This document shows, in pieces, positions 25,501-33,654 of a stretch of 64,000 nt of DNA; positions within the stretch are counted from its first letter, which is position 1; each line of letters opens with the position of its first letter. The stretch spans positions 4,981,501 to 5,045,500 of the forward strand of contig NZ_CP091716.1 of assembly GCF_022009635.1 (NCBI RefSeq), written 5' to 3'. The position numbers and the translations under genes were made by a program. The notes below the pieces were generated by a model. That model saw nothing but the letters and a program-made list of their open reading frames with translations, was not told where the DNA came from and made no database searches. The stretch comes from Variovorax paradoxus (lineage in GTDB: Bacteria; Pseudomonadota; Gammaproteobacteria; Burkholderiales; Burkholderiaceae_C).

Positions 25501-26187
25501 ATGCTGGTCTGCATCCCCGGTGTACTCGACCGCGACGCGCTCGCCGCGGTTCGCGCGCGCCTCGATGCGGCCGGCGACGCCTGGGTCGACGGCCGCGTGA
25601 CGGCCGGCCACCAGGGCGCGCCGGTCAAGTTCAACCAGCAGATCGACGAAGGCTCGGCGGTGGCGCACGAGTGCCAGTCGATCATCGCCGGCGCGCTCGA
25701 GCGGCATCCCACCTTCATCAGCGCGGCGCTGCCGAACCTGCTGTATCCGCCGATGTTCAACCGCTACAGCGAAGGCATGCGCTTCGGCCTGCACGTGGAC
25801 GGCGGCGTGCGCATCGACCCGCGCACCGGCCGCAAGCTGCGCACCGACCTCTCGGCCACGCTGTTCCTGTCGGATGCCGACAGCTACGACGGCGGCGAGC
25901 TGCAGATGGAAGACACCCACGGCATGCAGACCGTGAAGCTCGCGGCCGGCGACATGGTGCTCTACCCCGCCACCAGCCTGCACCAGGTGACGCCCATCAC
26001 GCGCGGCGTGCGCGTGGCCTGCTTCTTCTGGGTGCAGAGCCTCGTGCGCGACGCGGGCGACCGCGCGCTGCTGTTCGACATGGACAACGCGATACAGCGG
26101 CTCAACCAGAGCGGTGCCGACGAATCGGCGCGCCGCACGCTGGTGGGCACGTACCACAACCTGCTGAGGAAGTGGAGCGACACCTAG
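25501..26187 (+). CDS. ybiX: PKHD-type Fe(II)/2-oxoglutarate hydroxylase YbiX/PiuC
   Basis: 228 residues, the usual length. The facial triad is H98 and D100 (FGLHVDGG) with H161 (TSLHQVTPITRGVR), and R171 is placed to bind 2-oxoglutarate. The QIDEGSAVAHECQSI and NRYSEGMRFG stretches are typical of the YbiX group. These enzymes accompany catecholate receptors; their physiological substrate is not settled. The receptor-hydroxylase order and short gap indicate one operon, expected to be iron-repressed. Confidence 0.92.
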   Translation: MLVCIPGVLDRDALAAVRARLDAAGDAWVDGRVTAGHQGAPVKFNQQIDEGSAVAHECQSIIAGALERHPTFISAALPNLLYPPMFNRYSEGMRFGLHVDGGVRIDPRTGRKLRTDLSATLFLSDADSYDGGELQMEDTHGMQTVKLAAGDMVLYPATSLHQVTPITRGVRVACFFWVQSLVRDAGDRALLFDMDNAIQRLNQSGADESARRTLVGTYHNLLRKWSDT

Positions 26188-26218
26188 CCAGCCGCGATAG
26201 CCAAGGAGACACGGCCAG

Positions 26219-27070
26219 ATGATGATGAAGAAGAACATGCGCTTCGAACCCTTTGACCGACGCCTCTTCTTCGCTGCGAGCGGCCTCCTCCTGGCGGGCT
26301 GCGCCGACCTCGCGCCCCAGCGAAAAGCCGAGCAGGAAGCCGAAGCCCGCGACCAGCTCGGCGCCACCGGCAAGCTGCGCGCCGCCATCAACCTCGGCAA
26401 CCCGATTCTTGCCAGCCGCCCAGCGGGCGGCGCGCTGTCCGGCGTTTCGGTCGACCTCGCACGCGAGGCCGCGCGCCAACTCGGGCTGCCCGTCGAACTC
26501 GTGCCCTTCAACTCCGCCGGCAACGTGGTCGAGGCAGTCAAGACGCGCCAGGTCGACCTGGCCTTCGTGGCCATCGACCCGGTGCGCGCAGCGGACATGG
26601 AATACACCGCGCCCTACGTCGTCATCGAGGGCTCCTATCTCGTGCGCAACGACTCCCCGCTGCAGAGCAATGCGCAAGTCGACCGCGCCGGCCAGCGTGT
26701 CGTCGTGGGCCGGGGCAGCGCCTACGACCTGTTCCTCACCCGCGAGCTGAAGGCCGCCACGCTGGTGCGCGCGCCGACTTCTCCGGCGGTCACCGACCAG
26801 TTCCTCTCGCAGAACCTCGAAGTGGCGGCCGGCGTGAAGCAGCAGCTGGAAGCCGACGCCCGGCGCGTGGGCGGCGTGCGCCTGCTACCGGGAAGGTTCA
26901 TGGTCATCGAACAGGCCATGGGCGTGCCGAAGGGTCGGCTCGCCGCGCAGGCGTGGCTGAGCAGCTTCATCGAAGAGATGAAGGCCTCGGGCTTCGTGGC
27001 GGAGGCCTTGAAGCGGCATGCCATCGAAGGCGCCACGGTGGCGCCGCCCCGCGCCGTCAGCGCCCGATAA
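26219..27070 (+). CDS. Periplasmic amino-acid-type solute-binding lipoprotein
   Basis: 283 residues starting at the first of three ATG codons, 10 bases after AAGGAG. The lipobox LLAGC places the lipidated cysteine at residue 28. The body (GKLRAAINLGNPILA, GVSVDLAREAARQLGLPVELV, VDLAFVAIDPVRAADMEYTAPYV) is a family-3 extracellular solute-binding domain. No ABC permease or ATPase gene is adjacent, so it is an orphan that would borrow a transporter or act as a sensor. It sits 31 bases after ybiX and may share its transcript. Its last 14 bases overlap the convergent enoyl-CoA hydratase gene. Confidence 0.85.
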   Translation: MMMKKNMRFEPFDRRLFFAASGLLLAGCADLAPQRKAEQEAEARDQLGATGKLRAAINLGNPILASRPAGGALSGVSVDLAREAARQLGLPVELVPFNSAGNVVEAVKTRQVDLAFVAIDPVRAADMEYTAPYVVIEGSYLVRNDSPLQSNAQVDRAGQRVVVGRGSAYDLFLTRELKAATLVRAPTSPAVTDQFLSQNLEVAAGVKQQLEADARRVGGVRLLPGRFMVIEQAMGVPKGRLAAQAWLSSFIEEMKASGFVAEALKRHAIEGATVAPPRAVSAR

Positions 27071-27845
27071 AGCGCGGCGCCCGCTTCGCCATGAAGGCGG
27101 CCACGCCTTCGCGCGCATCCGCGCTGCCGGCACGCTCGCGCAGCAGTTTGCGCTCCATCGCCAGGTGTTCTTCGAAGGGTCGCCCGGGCGCGCCTGCGCA
27201 CAGGGCCTTGATGCCGCCGAACGACGCGCTGGCGCCCCGGGCCAGCCGTACGACGAGCGCCTCGCTGGCGGCGGCAAGCTCGGCATCCGCATGCAGCGCA
27301 TCGACCGCGCCCCACGCGAGGCAACGCTGGCTGTCGATGGCATCGCTCAGCATCAGCAACTGCTGCGCACGCACGGGCCCGACGCGGCGCGCGAGGAAGT
27401 AGGAAGCTCCGGCGTCAGGCGACAGCCCGATGGCCGCGTAGCCCGTTCGCAGCTTCATCGATTCGGCCGCCAGCACGAAGTCGCCGCACAAGGCGAGCCC
27501 CACGCCCGCACCGCCCGCCGGTCCGTTCACAGCCACCACCAGCGGCGCCGCGTTTGTCGAAAGCCGCAGCAGCGCGGGGTGCAAGGGTTCGAGGATGTCG
27601 TCCACCAGCGCGGGCAAGCCTTCGCCCGCCGCCACGAACTCCTCTATGTCGCCACCCGCGCAGAACACGCGTCCTTCGCCGGTCAACAAGATCGCGCGCG
27701 GCTTGCGGGCTAGCACTTCGTCGATGGCGTGCACCAGCGCGCGGCTGCTCTTCAGCCCCAGCGCGTTCGCGCGCTCAGGGCGCTTGAGCACGATGCGGCC
27801 TATGTCATCCGATATTTCCCAGCCGACGCCTTCTTCCGTGTTCAT
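27057..27845 (-). CDS. Enoyl-CoA hydratase/isomerase family protein
   Basis: 262 residues from the ATG at 27845. The crotonase fold is shown by EGRVFCAGGDIEEF, the oxyanion loop AVNGPAGGAGVGLALCGDF and IGLSPDAGASYFLARRVG. In that last motif aspartate takes the place of the second catalytic glutamate of hydratases, as in PaaG-like isomerases. The exact reaction is therefore uncertain: hydration or isomerisation of an enoyl-CoA. Last gene of the CoA operon, 62 bases after the SDR gene, and overlapping the convergent solute-binding gene by 14 bases. Confidence 0.85.
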   Translation of the reverse strand: MNTEEGVGWEISDDIGRIVLKRPERANALGLKSSRALVHAIDEVLARKPRAILLTGEGRVFCAGGDIEEFVAAGEGLPALVDDILEPLHPALLRLSTNAAPLVVAVNGPAGGAGVGLALCGDFVLAAESMKLRTGYAAIGLSPDAGASYFLARRVGPVRAQQLLMLSDAIDSQRCLAWGAVDALHADAELAAASEALVVRLARGASASFGGIKALCAGAPGRPFEEHLAMERKLLRERAGSADAREGVAAFMAKRAPRFIGR

Positions 27846-27907
27846 CTCTGTTGCTCCAGGTTTGGGTTGCTTGTGTTCGGCGTGATCGCGCCCCGAACAC
27901 AGAAGAA

Positions 27908-28738
27908 TCAGATCCCCGTAAGCCCCCCGGTACACATCAGAGTCTGCCCACTCACATAGTCCGACTCAGGCGCGCAAAGAAGATACACAGCCCCAGCAGC
28001 CTCCTCGGGCGTACCACCACGCCCCAGAGGAATCGACTGCTCCATCATCGCCAGCAACCCAGGGTTGATGCCGACCTTGATCTCCCGCCCCTCGATGTTC
28101 GCGGTGGTCGCCTCGGAAGTGCTTGCCGTCAACCGCGTCTGGATGAATCCGAAAGCCACGCAATTGACCGTGACGTTCATGCGACCCCACTCCTTGGCCA
28201 GCGTCTGCGTCATGCCCACGATGCCCGCCTTGGCCGTCGAATAGTTGGCCTGCCCCGCATTGCCGAACAGTCCCGCCACCGACGAGATGTTCACCACCTT
28301 GCGCACCACGCGCCGGCCTGCCTCGGTCTCCGCCTTCGACAGCGCGCGGATCACCGGCTGCGCCGCGCGCAATATGCGAAACGGCGCCGTCAGGTGCACG
28401 TCGATCATGGCGTACCACTGCTCGTCGGTCATCTTCTGAACCACGCTGTCCCAGGTGTAGCCGGCGTTGTTCACGACGATGTCCAGCCCCTTGTATTCGT
28501 TCACCGCCGTGCCCACGAAACGCTCCGCGAAGTCAGGCGCGGAAACGCTGCCCACGCAGGCCACGGCCTCGCCGCCCGCCGCGCGAATGGCCTCCACCGT
28601 TTCCTGGGCCGGCGCCTCGTCGAGGTCGTTGACGACGACGCGCGCGCCTTCCGACGCGAGCTTGAGCGCAATGGCCCTGCCGATGCCTCGGCCCGAACCG
28701 GTGATGAGGGCGACCTTGCCGCCGAGCTTGAGTGTCAT
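27908..28738 (-). CDS. SDR-family 3-hydroxyacyl-CoA/ACP dehydrogenase-like
   Basis: 276 residues from the ATG at 28738. Classical short-chain dehydrogenase: cofactor loop GSGRGIGRA near residue 14, NNAG, catalytic NISSVAG and YSTAKAG, ending GQTLMCTGGLTGI. It resembles FabG-type 3-ketoacyl reductases but is about 30 residues longer, with an insert ahead of the active-site serine (SKAETEAGRRVVRKVV). In this operon it most likely oxidises a 3-hydroxyacyl-CoA with NAD+ after the MaoC hydratase step. Confidence 0.87.
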   Translation of the reverse strand: MTLKLGGKVALITGSGRGIGRAIALKLASEGARVVVNDLDEAPAQETVEAIRAAGGEAVACVGSVSAPDFAERFVGTAVNEYKGLDIVVNNAGYTWDSVVQKMTDEQWYAMIDVHLTAPFRILRAAQPVIRALSKAETEAGRRVVRKVVNISSVAGLFGNAGQANYSTAKAGIVGMTQTLAKEWGRMNVTVNCVAFGFIQTRLTASTSEATTANIEGREIKVGINPGLLAMMEQSIPLGRGGTPEEAAGAVYLLCAPESDYVSGQTLMCTGGLTGI

Positions 28739-28772
28739 GTCTCTGTTCCTTCTTGTCTTGAAGTGATGCCGG

Positions 28773-29192
28773 TCAGCGCAGCGCCACGAGCGCCTCGCCC
28801 GCGATGCGTGTCTGGCCGTACTGGTTGGCGCTGAGCACCTCGACGCGCACGCAGCGCTCGCCCTCGTGCTCGAGCTTCTCGACCACGCGTCCGCTGCATC
28901 GCACCGCATGCCCCAGGTGCGTGATGCCCTGGAAGCGCACGTCGAAGCGGCGCAGCTGCGACTGCGGCGCCCACTGCGTGACGAGCCGGCCCAGCCAGGC
29001 CATGCCCAGCATGCCCTGCGCGAACACGTCGGGCATGCCCGACTTGCGCGCGAAATCGGTGTCGATGTGAATCGGGTTGTGGTCGCCCGAGGCGCCGGCG
29101 AACAGCGCGAGCGTGGTGCGGTTCACCGGCGGCAGTTGCAGCGCGGGCAGTTCGTCGCCGATGTTCACGGCGTCGTAGGTCGGTGCGGTCAT
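28773..29192 (-). CDS. MaoC-like enoyl-CoA hydratase subunit (catalytic)
   Basis: 139 residues from the ATG at 29192. The hot-dog fold hydratase motif is present as FAGASGDHNPIHID, with the Asp and His expected to activate water, followed by FAQGMLGMAWLGRLV. It lies 14 bases after the other MaoC-like gene, and such pairs form heteromeric R-type enoyl-CoA hydratases in steroid and branched acyl-CoA degradation. Confidence 0.88.
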   Translation of the reverse strand: MTAPTYDAVNIGDELPALQLPPVNRTTLALFAGASGDHNPIHIDTDFARKSGMPDVFAQGMLGMAWLGRLVTQWAPQSQLRRFDVRFQGITHLGHAVRCSGRVVEKLEHEGERCVRVEVLSANQYGQTRIAGEALVALR

Positions 29193-29206
29193 GGGTGCGG
29201 GCTCCT

Positions 29207-29647
29207 TCAGTGACGGCAGACGATCACCGTGCGCAGCTCTGCCACCAGCTCGTCTCGCTGGTTGGTGGCGCGCGAGGTCTTGATGACGAATTCGAGCGCG
29301 CCGTTCTTCTTGTCGTAGATGTCGGTGATGGTGGAGCGCACCGTCACCGTGTCGCCCACGCAGGCCGGCCGGTGGTAGCTGAAGCCCTGCTCGCCGTGCA
29401 GCAGCTTCGATAGCGGAATGCCCAGGTCGGCCAGCAACTTGTCGGATGCGCCGGAGTCCAGCTCGGCCGCGAACAAAAAGGTCGGCGGCGCGGGCAGGTC
29501 GGGGTAGCCTGCATCGCGCGCGGCACCAGCGTCGGTGTACACGGGGTCTGTCTCGCCGATGGCCTTGGCAAAGAACTGCAGGCGGGTGCGCTCGATGGGC
29601 AGCACCGATGCGGGCAGCTCGTGGCCGATCCATTTCTTGTCGATCAT
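29207..29647 (-). CDS. MaoC-like N-terminal domain protein (structural partner)
   Basis: 146 residues starting MIDKKWIGHELPASVLPIER. A hot-dog protein of the FAS1-like dehydratase/MaoC_dehydrat_N type: FAKAIGETDPVYTDAGAARDAGYPDLPAPPTFLF, then GEQGFSYHRPACVGDTVTV. The position of the catalytic histidine is taken by tyrosine (DPVYTD), so it is probably the non-catalytic half of a heterodimer with the next gene. It follows the thiolase gene after 13 bases. Confidence 0.86.
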   Translation of the reverse strand: MIDKKWIGHELPASVLPIERTRLQFFAKAIGETDPVYTDAGAARDAGYPDLPAPPTFLFAAELDSGASDKLLADLGIPLSKLLHGEQGFSYHRPACVGDTVTVRSTITDIYDKKNGALEFVIKTSRATNQRDELVAELRTVIVCRH

Positions 29648-29660
29648 CTGCCGGCCTTTC

Positions 29661-30845
29661 TCAGACGCGTTCGTAGAGCGTCACCACGCAGGCGCCGCCC
29701 AGGCCGAGGTTGTGCTGCAGCGCCAGCCGCGCGCCCTCCACCTGCCGCTTGTCGGCCGTGCCGCGCAACTGCTGGACCAGCTCGGTGCATTGCGCCAGCC
29801 CCGTGGCGCCCAGCGGGTGCCCCTTCGACAGCAGGCCGCCCGACGGATTGGTCACGACCTTGCCGCCGTAGGTGTTGTCGCCGTCGACCACGAACTTCTC
29901 GGCGCCGCCCACGGGGCAAAGGCCCAGCGCCTCGTAGCTGATGAGCTCGTTGTGCGCGAAGCAGTCGTGCAGCTCGACCACGTCCACGTCCTGCGGGCCG
30001 ACACCGGCCGCGTCGTACACCTTCTGCGCGGCCTCCTGCGCCATGCTGAAGCCGACCACCTCGCGCATGTCGCGGCTCTCGAAGGTGATGGGCCGATCGG
30101 TGGTCATGGCCTGCGCCTTGATGCGCACGCTGCGGTCCAGCCCGTGGCGCTCGGCGAAGCGCGGCGAACACACGATGGCCGCCGCGGCGCCGCAGGTGGG
30201 CGGGCAGGCCATGAGCCGCGTCATCACGCCGGGCCACATGACGGGCGCGGCCATGACCTCGTCTTCGGTGACCACAGTGCGGAACAGCGCCACCGGGTTG
30301 TTCGACGCATGGCGGCTGGCCTTGGCGCGGATCTTCGCGAAGGTCGACATCTGCGTGCCGTACTGCTGCATGTGCGCCAGCCCCGCGCCGCCGAAGTAGC
30401 GCAGCGCCAGCGGCACCTGCTCGTTGCCGACCAGTTCGTCGGTGATGTGCTCGAAATGGTCGAAGGGGCTGGGCCGGTCGTTGAACACCGCGCCGAGCGC
30501 GCCGGGGCTCATGTGCTCGAAGCCCAGCGCCAGCACGCAGTCGGCGGCGCCGCTGGCCACGGCCTGGCGCGCGAGGAACAGCGCGGTGGAGCCGGTGGAG
30601 CAGTTGTTGTTGACGTTGACGACCGGAATGCCGGTCATGCCCACCTCGTACAGCGCGCGCTGGCCGGCGGTGGAATCGCCATAAACGTAGCCGACGTAGG
30701 CCTGCTGCACCAGTTCGTAGCCGATGCCGGCGTCCTTCAGCGCGGCATTGGCGGCCTGGGCGGCCATCTGCGGATACGGCAGGTTGGCGCCGGGCTTGGT
30801 GAAGGGGATCATGCCGACCCCGACCACATGGACGTCTTGACTCAT
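29661..30845 (-). CDS. SCP-x-like thiolase (lipid-transfer protein family)
   Basis: 394 residues from the ATG at 30845. The nucleophilic cysteine lies in VNVNNNCSTGSTALF, with later motifs ELHDCFAHNEL and PSGGLLSKGHPLGATGLAQ. These are features of the SCP-x/thiolase subgroup that cleaves branched 3-ketoacyl-CoA, including sterol side chains, rather than straight-chain FadA. It sits between the acyl-CoA ligase and MaoC genes. The substrate is not identifiable from sequence. Confidence 0.9.
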   Translation of the reverse strand: MSQDVHVVGVGMIPFTKPGANLPYPQMAAQAANAALKDAGIGYELVQQAYVGYVYGDSTAGQRALYEVGMTGIPVVNVNNNCSTGSTALFLARQAVASGAADCVLALGFEHMSPGALGAVFNDRPSPFDHFEHITDELVGNEQVPLALRYFGGAGLAHMQQYGTQMSTFAKIRAKASRHASNNPVALFRTVVTEDEVMAAPVMWPGVMTRLMACPPTCGAAAAIVCSPRFAERHGLDRSVRIKAQAMTTDRPITFESRDMREVVGFSMAQEAAQKVYDAAGVGPQDVDVVELHDCFAHNELISYEALGLCPVGGAEKFVVDGDNTYGGKVVTNPSGGLLSKGHPLGATGLAQCTELVQQLRGTADKRQVEGARLALQHNLGLGGACVVTLYERV

Positions 30846-30892
30846 GAGAGGCTCCTGAAGATTGAATGGAAGAAAAGAAAAAGAGGGCCGCG

Positions 30893-32452
30893 TCAGGCCA
30901 CGCCGCGCTGACGGCCCTGCCAGAAGGGTTCGCGCAGCTTGGTCTTGAGCACCTTGCCCGCGCCGGACAGCGGCAGCGCGTCGAGTACGGCCACGCTGCG
31001 CGGGCACTTGTAGCTGGCGATCAGGGTCTTGCAGTGCGCGATCAGCTCCTCCGGCCGTATGCCCTGCCCCGGCTTGAGCACCAGCGCCGCGTGCACGGCC
31101 TCGCCCCATTCGTCGCTCGGGATGCCGATCACGGCGCAGGCGGCCACCGCCGGGTGCTGGTTGATGGCGTTCTCCACCTCGGCCGAGTACACGTTCTCCC
31201 CGCCGCTGATGATCATGTCCTTGAGCCGGTCGACCACGAAGATGTAGCCGTCGTCGTCCATGTAGGCGCCGTCGCCGGTGTGCATCCAGCCGTCGCGCAC
31301 GGCGGCGGCCGTCTGCTCGGGCTTGTTCCAGTAGCCCTGCATCACGTTGGGGCCGCGCACTGCCACCTCGCCCACGGTGCCGCGCGGCACTTCGGCGCCG
31401 TCGGCATCGACGATGCGCACTTCCATGCAGTAGCTCGCACGCCCGGCCGAGCGCAGCTTGCCGCGCTTGCGCCCTTCGGCCGTGTGGTTGGAAGGCGGAT
31501 TGATGGTGGCAATGGGCGACAGCTCGGTCATGCCGTAGGCCTGCGCGAACTCCACGCCCGGAAAGGCCTCCATCGCGCGATTCAGCACCGCCTCGGAGAT
31601 CGGCGAGGCGCCGTAGGTGATGCAGCGCAGGCTGCGCAGGTCGCGCGGCTCGCGCATCGAGGGGTGGTCGACCAGCATCTGGATCATGGTGGGCACCAGC
31701 AGCGCGTGGGTCACGCGGTCGGCGGCGATGGCGTTGAGCACCGCCTCCGGGCTGAACGAGGGCACGATGACGTGGGTGCTGCCCTGGAACCAGTGCGGCG
31801 TGGCCAGCCCCATGTCGGCCAGGTGGAACATCGGCGCGGCATGCAGGTAGGAGGAGTCCGGCGGCGCCAGGCCTTCGCCGAGCGCCGCGAAGCCCGAGCT
31901 GCAGATGTTGGTGTGGCTCAGCATCACGCCCTTGGGAAAGCCGGTGGTGCCGCCGGTGTAGAAGATGCCGGCCAGGTCTTCGTCGCGGCGGGCGGTGTCG
32001 GGCACGGGCGCCGCGGCGTCTATCAGCGCCTCGTAGCCGTGCATGCCGGCGGGCAGCGCGCCGTCGCCGCAGTAGATCACCTCGCGCAGGCTGGTGGCCT
32101 GGCCGCGCATCTGCTCGACCAGCGCGCGGAAGTTCTCGTCGACCAGCAGGATGGTGGAGCCCGAGTCTTCCAGCGAATACAGGATCTCCGCGGCCGACCA
32201 GCGGATGTTGCAGGGGTTGAGCACGCCGCCGCCCCAGGGCACGGCCATCTGGTATTCGAGGTAGCGGTCGGAGTTGAGCGCCAGCATGGCCACCCGGTCG
32301 CCGGGCTGCATGCCCAGCCGCCGCAGGGCACCCGCGAGGCGGGCCACCCGGTCGGCATAGTCGCGGAAGCTGCGGGTGCGGCCGGCAAAGCGCACGGCCA
32401 CCTTGTCGGGATGCTGCTGCACGCTGCGGTGCAAAGACTGGGTCAGGTACAT
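30893..32452 (-). CDS. Acyl-CoA synthetase (AMP-forming)
   Basis: 519 residues from the ATG at 32452 (MYLTQSLHRSVQQHPDKVAV), preferred over an ATG 36 bases upstream because a GGAGA element precedes it. Adenylate-forming motifs: FYTGGTTGFPKGVMLSH (P-loop), AQAYGMTELSPI, DGWMHTGDGAYMDDDGY, DRLKDMIISGGENVYS and the C-terminal lysine in LPLSGAGKVLKTKLRE. It activates a carboxylic acid to its CoA ester and is the first gene of the operon, so it defines the entry substrate, which is unknown. Confidence 0.9.
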   Translation of the reverse strand: MYLTQSLHRSVQQHPDKVAVRFAGRTRSFRDYADRVARLAGALRRLGMQPGDRVAMLALNSDRYLEYQMAVPWGGGVLNPCNIRWSAAEILYSLEDSGSTILLVDENFRALVEQMRGQATSLREVIYCGDGALPAGMHGYEALIDAAAPVPDTARRDEDLAGIFYTGGTTGFPKGVMLSHTNICSSGFAALGEGLAPPDSSYLHAAPMFHLADMGLATPHWFQGSTHVIVPSFSPEAVLNAIAADRVTHALLVPTMIQMLVDHPSMREPRDLRSLRCITYGASPISEAVLNRAMEAFPGVEFAQAYGMTELSPIATINPPSNHTAEGRKRGKLRSAGRASYCMEVRIVDADGAEVPRGTVGEVAVRGPNVMQGYWNKPEQTAAAVRDGWMHTGDGAYMDDDGYIFVVDRLKDMIISGGENVYSAEVENAINQHPAVAACAVIGIPSDEWGEAVHAALVLKPGQGIRPEELIAHCKTLIASYKCPRSVAVLDALPLSGAGKVLKTKLREPFWQGRQRGVA

Positions 32453-32592
32453 GGCGAGTGTCTCCGTCTCTTTCTTGTGTGGCCGCATCGTAGGAAACCG
32501 GCCCCGCCCCGGCGATTGCGTTTCGCTTCGATCGCATTGCAGAAAACGTCAATCGACACGGTGGCATGCTTGGGGCCTGATCGCCACGCGCC
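32453..32592. promoter_or_regulatory. Divergent promoter region of the CoA operon and AraC regulator
   Basis: 140 bases between divergent genes. Around 32512-32540 two related elements, CGATTGCG and CGATCGCATTGC, flank a short TTTCGCTT core, giving a half-symmetric arrangement that could bind the AraC-type regulator. A further GTCAATCG follows. No clear -35/-10 hexamers are visible. Confidence 0.3.
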
Positions 32593-33627
32593 ATGCTGCA
32601 ACCGCCAGTCACCATTCCGATCGCCTTCGTCCAGGGCATGCTCTCGGGCCTCCTCGCCCGGGGCCAAGCCGCGCCCATCGACGCCCGCGCGGCGCTGGAA
32701 GACGCGGGCATCGAGCCGGCGCTGCTGGAGGCGCCGGGCGCGCGCGTCACGGCCGAGCAGTACGTGGCGCTGTTCGCGCTGCTGATGGAGCGGCTCGACG
32801 ACGAGGCGCTGTGCTTCCTGTCGCGCCGCCTGAAGCGCGGCAGCTTCGCGCTGATGACGCGAGCCACCCTGGGCGCGCCCACCTTCGAAGTGGCGCTGCG
32901 CCGCGTGGCCCACACCTTCAGCCTGCTGCAGGACGACCTGACGCTGGTGCTGCTGCAAGACGGGCCGCTGGCCGGCTTCGGGCTGCGGCTGAACGATTCC
33001 GCTGCGGTGCAGCAGAACTTCCTGCACGAGCTGATGCTGCGTGTGTACTGGCGGTTGCTCGCCTGGCTGCACGGCGGCCGGCTGGCGGCGCGGCGCTTCG
33101 ATTTCGGCTTCGAGCTGCCGCCCTATGCGGACGGCTACGCCAAGGTGTTCCCGGGGCCGCTGCAGTTCGGCCAGCCCTGCACGGCCGTGTGGTTCGACGC
33201 CGGCGCGCTGCAGACGCCGGTGCATCGCGACGCGCAGGCCATGAACGCATTTCTAGCCGCCGCGCCGGCCAACGTGATCCTGCCCCGGCTGGCGGAGCAG
33301 GCGGTGAGCGCGCGCGTGCGCTCGGTGCTGCAGCAGAACCGGCCGGCCTGGGCCGACCTCGCGACGGCCGCGAGCAGCCTGCACATGTCGGTCAGCACGC
33401 TGCAGCGGCACCTGGCGACCGAAGGCACGTCGTTCCAGTCGCTGAAAGACCAGCTGCGGCGCGACTTGGCCATCGTGCGGCTCAACACCAGCACCGTGCC
33501 GCTCGCGGCGCTGGCGGAAGAGCTGGGCTTCGCGGACAGCGCCGCGTTCCAGCGGGCCTTCAAGGCCTGGACGGGCGGCGCGCCGGGTTCGTACCGGCGG
33601 CGCCGCGAAACGGGCTCCGACGAATAG
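32593..33627 (+). CDS. AraC-family regulator (OruR/ArgR-like)
   Basis: 344 residues. The N-terminal two thirds (about 20-230) resemble the arabinose-binding-like domain of OruR/QdtR-type regulators (PIDARAALEDAGIEPALLEA, LRRVAHTFSLLQDDLTL). The C-terminal HTH region (about 245-340) contains LHMSVSTLQRHLATEGTSF and ELGFADSAAFQRAFKAWTG, the two AraC helices. It is divergent from the acyl-CoA ligase operon by 140 bases and is the likely ligand-responsive controller of that operon. Confidence 0.88.
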   Translation: MLQPPVTIPIAFVQGMLSGLLARGQAAPIDARAALEDAGIEPALLEAPGARVTAEQYVALFALLMERLDDEALCFLSRRLKRGSFALMTRATLGAPTFEVALRRVAHTFSLLQDDLTLVLLQDGPLAGFGLRLNDSAAVQQNFLHELMLRVYWRLLAWLHGGRLAARRFDFGFELPPYADGYAKVFPGPLQFGQPCTAVWFDAGALQTPVHRDAQAMNAFLAAAPANVILPRLAEQAVSARVRSVLQQNRPAWADLATAASSLHMSVSTLQRHLATEGTSFQSLKDQLRRDLAIVRLNTSTVPLAALAEELGFADSAAFQRAFKAWTGGAPGSYRRRRETGSDE

Positions 33628-33654
33628 CCCGCTTCGTGGTTCAGCCCCCGGCTG

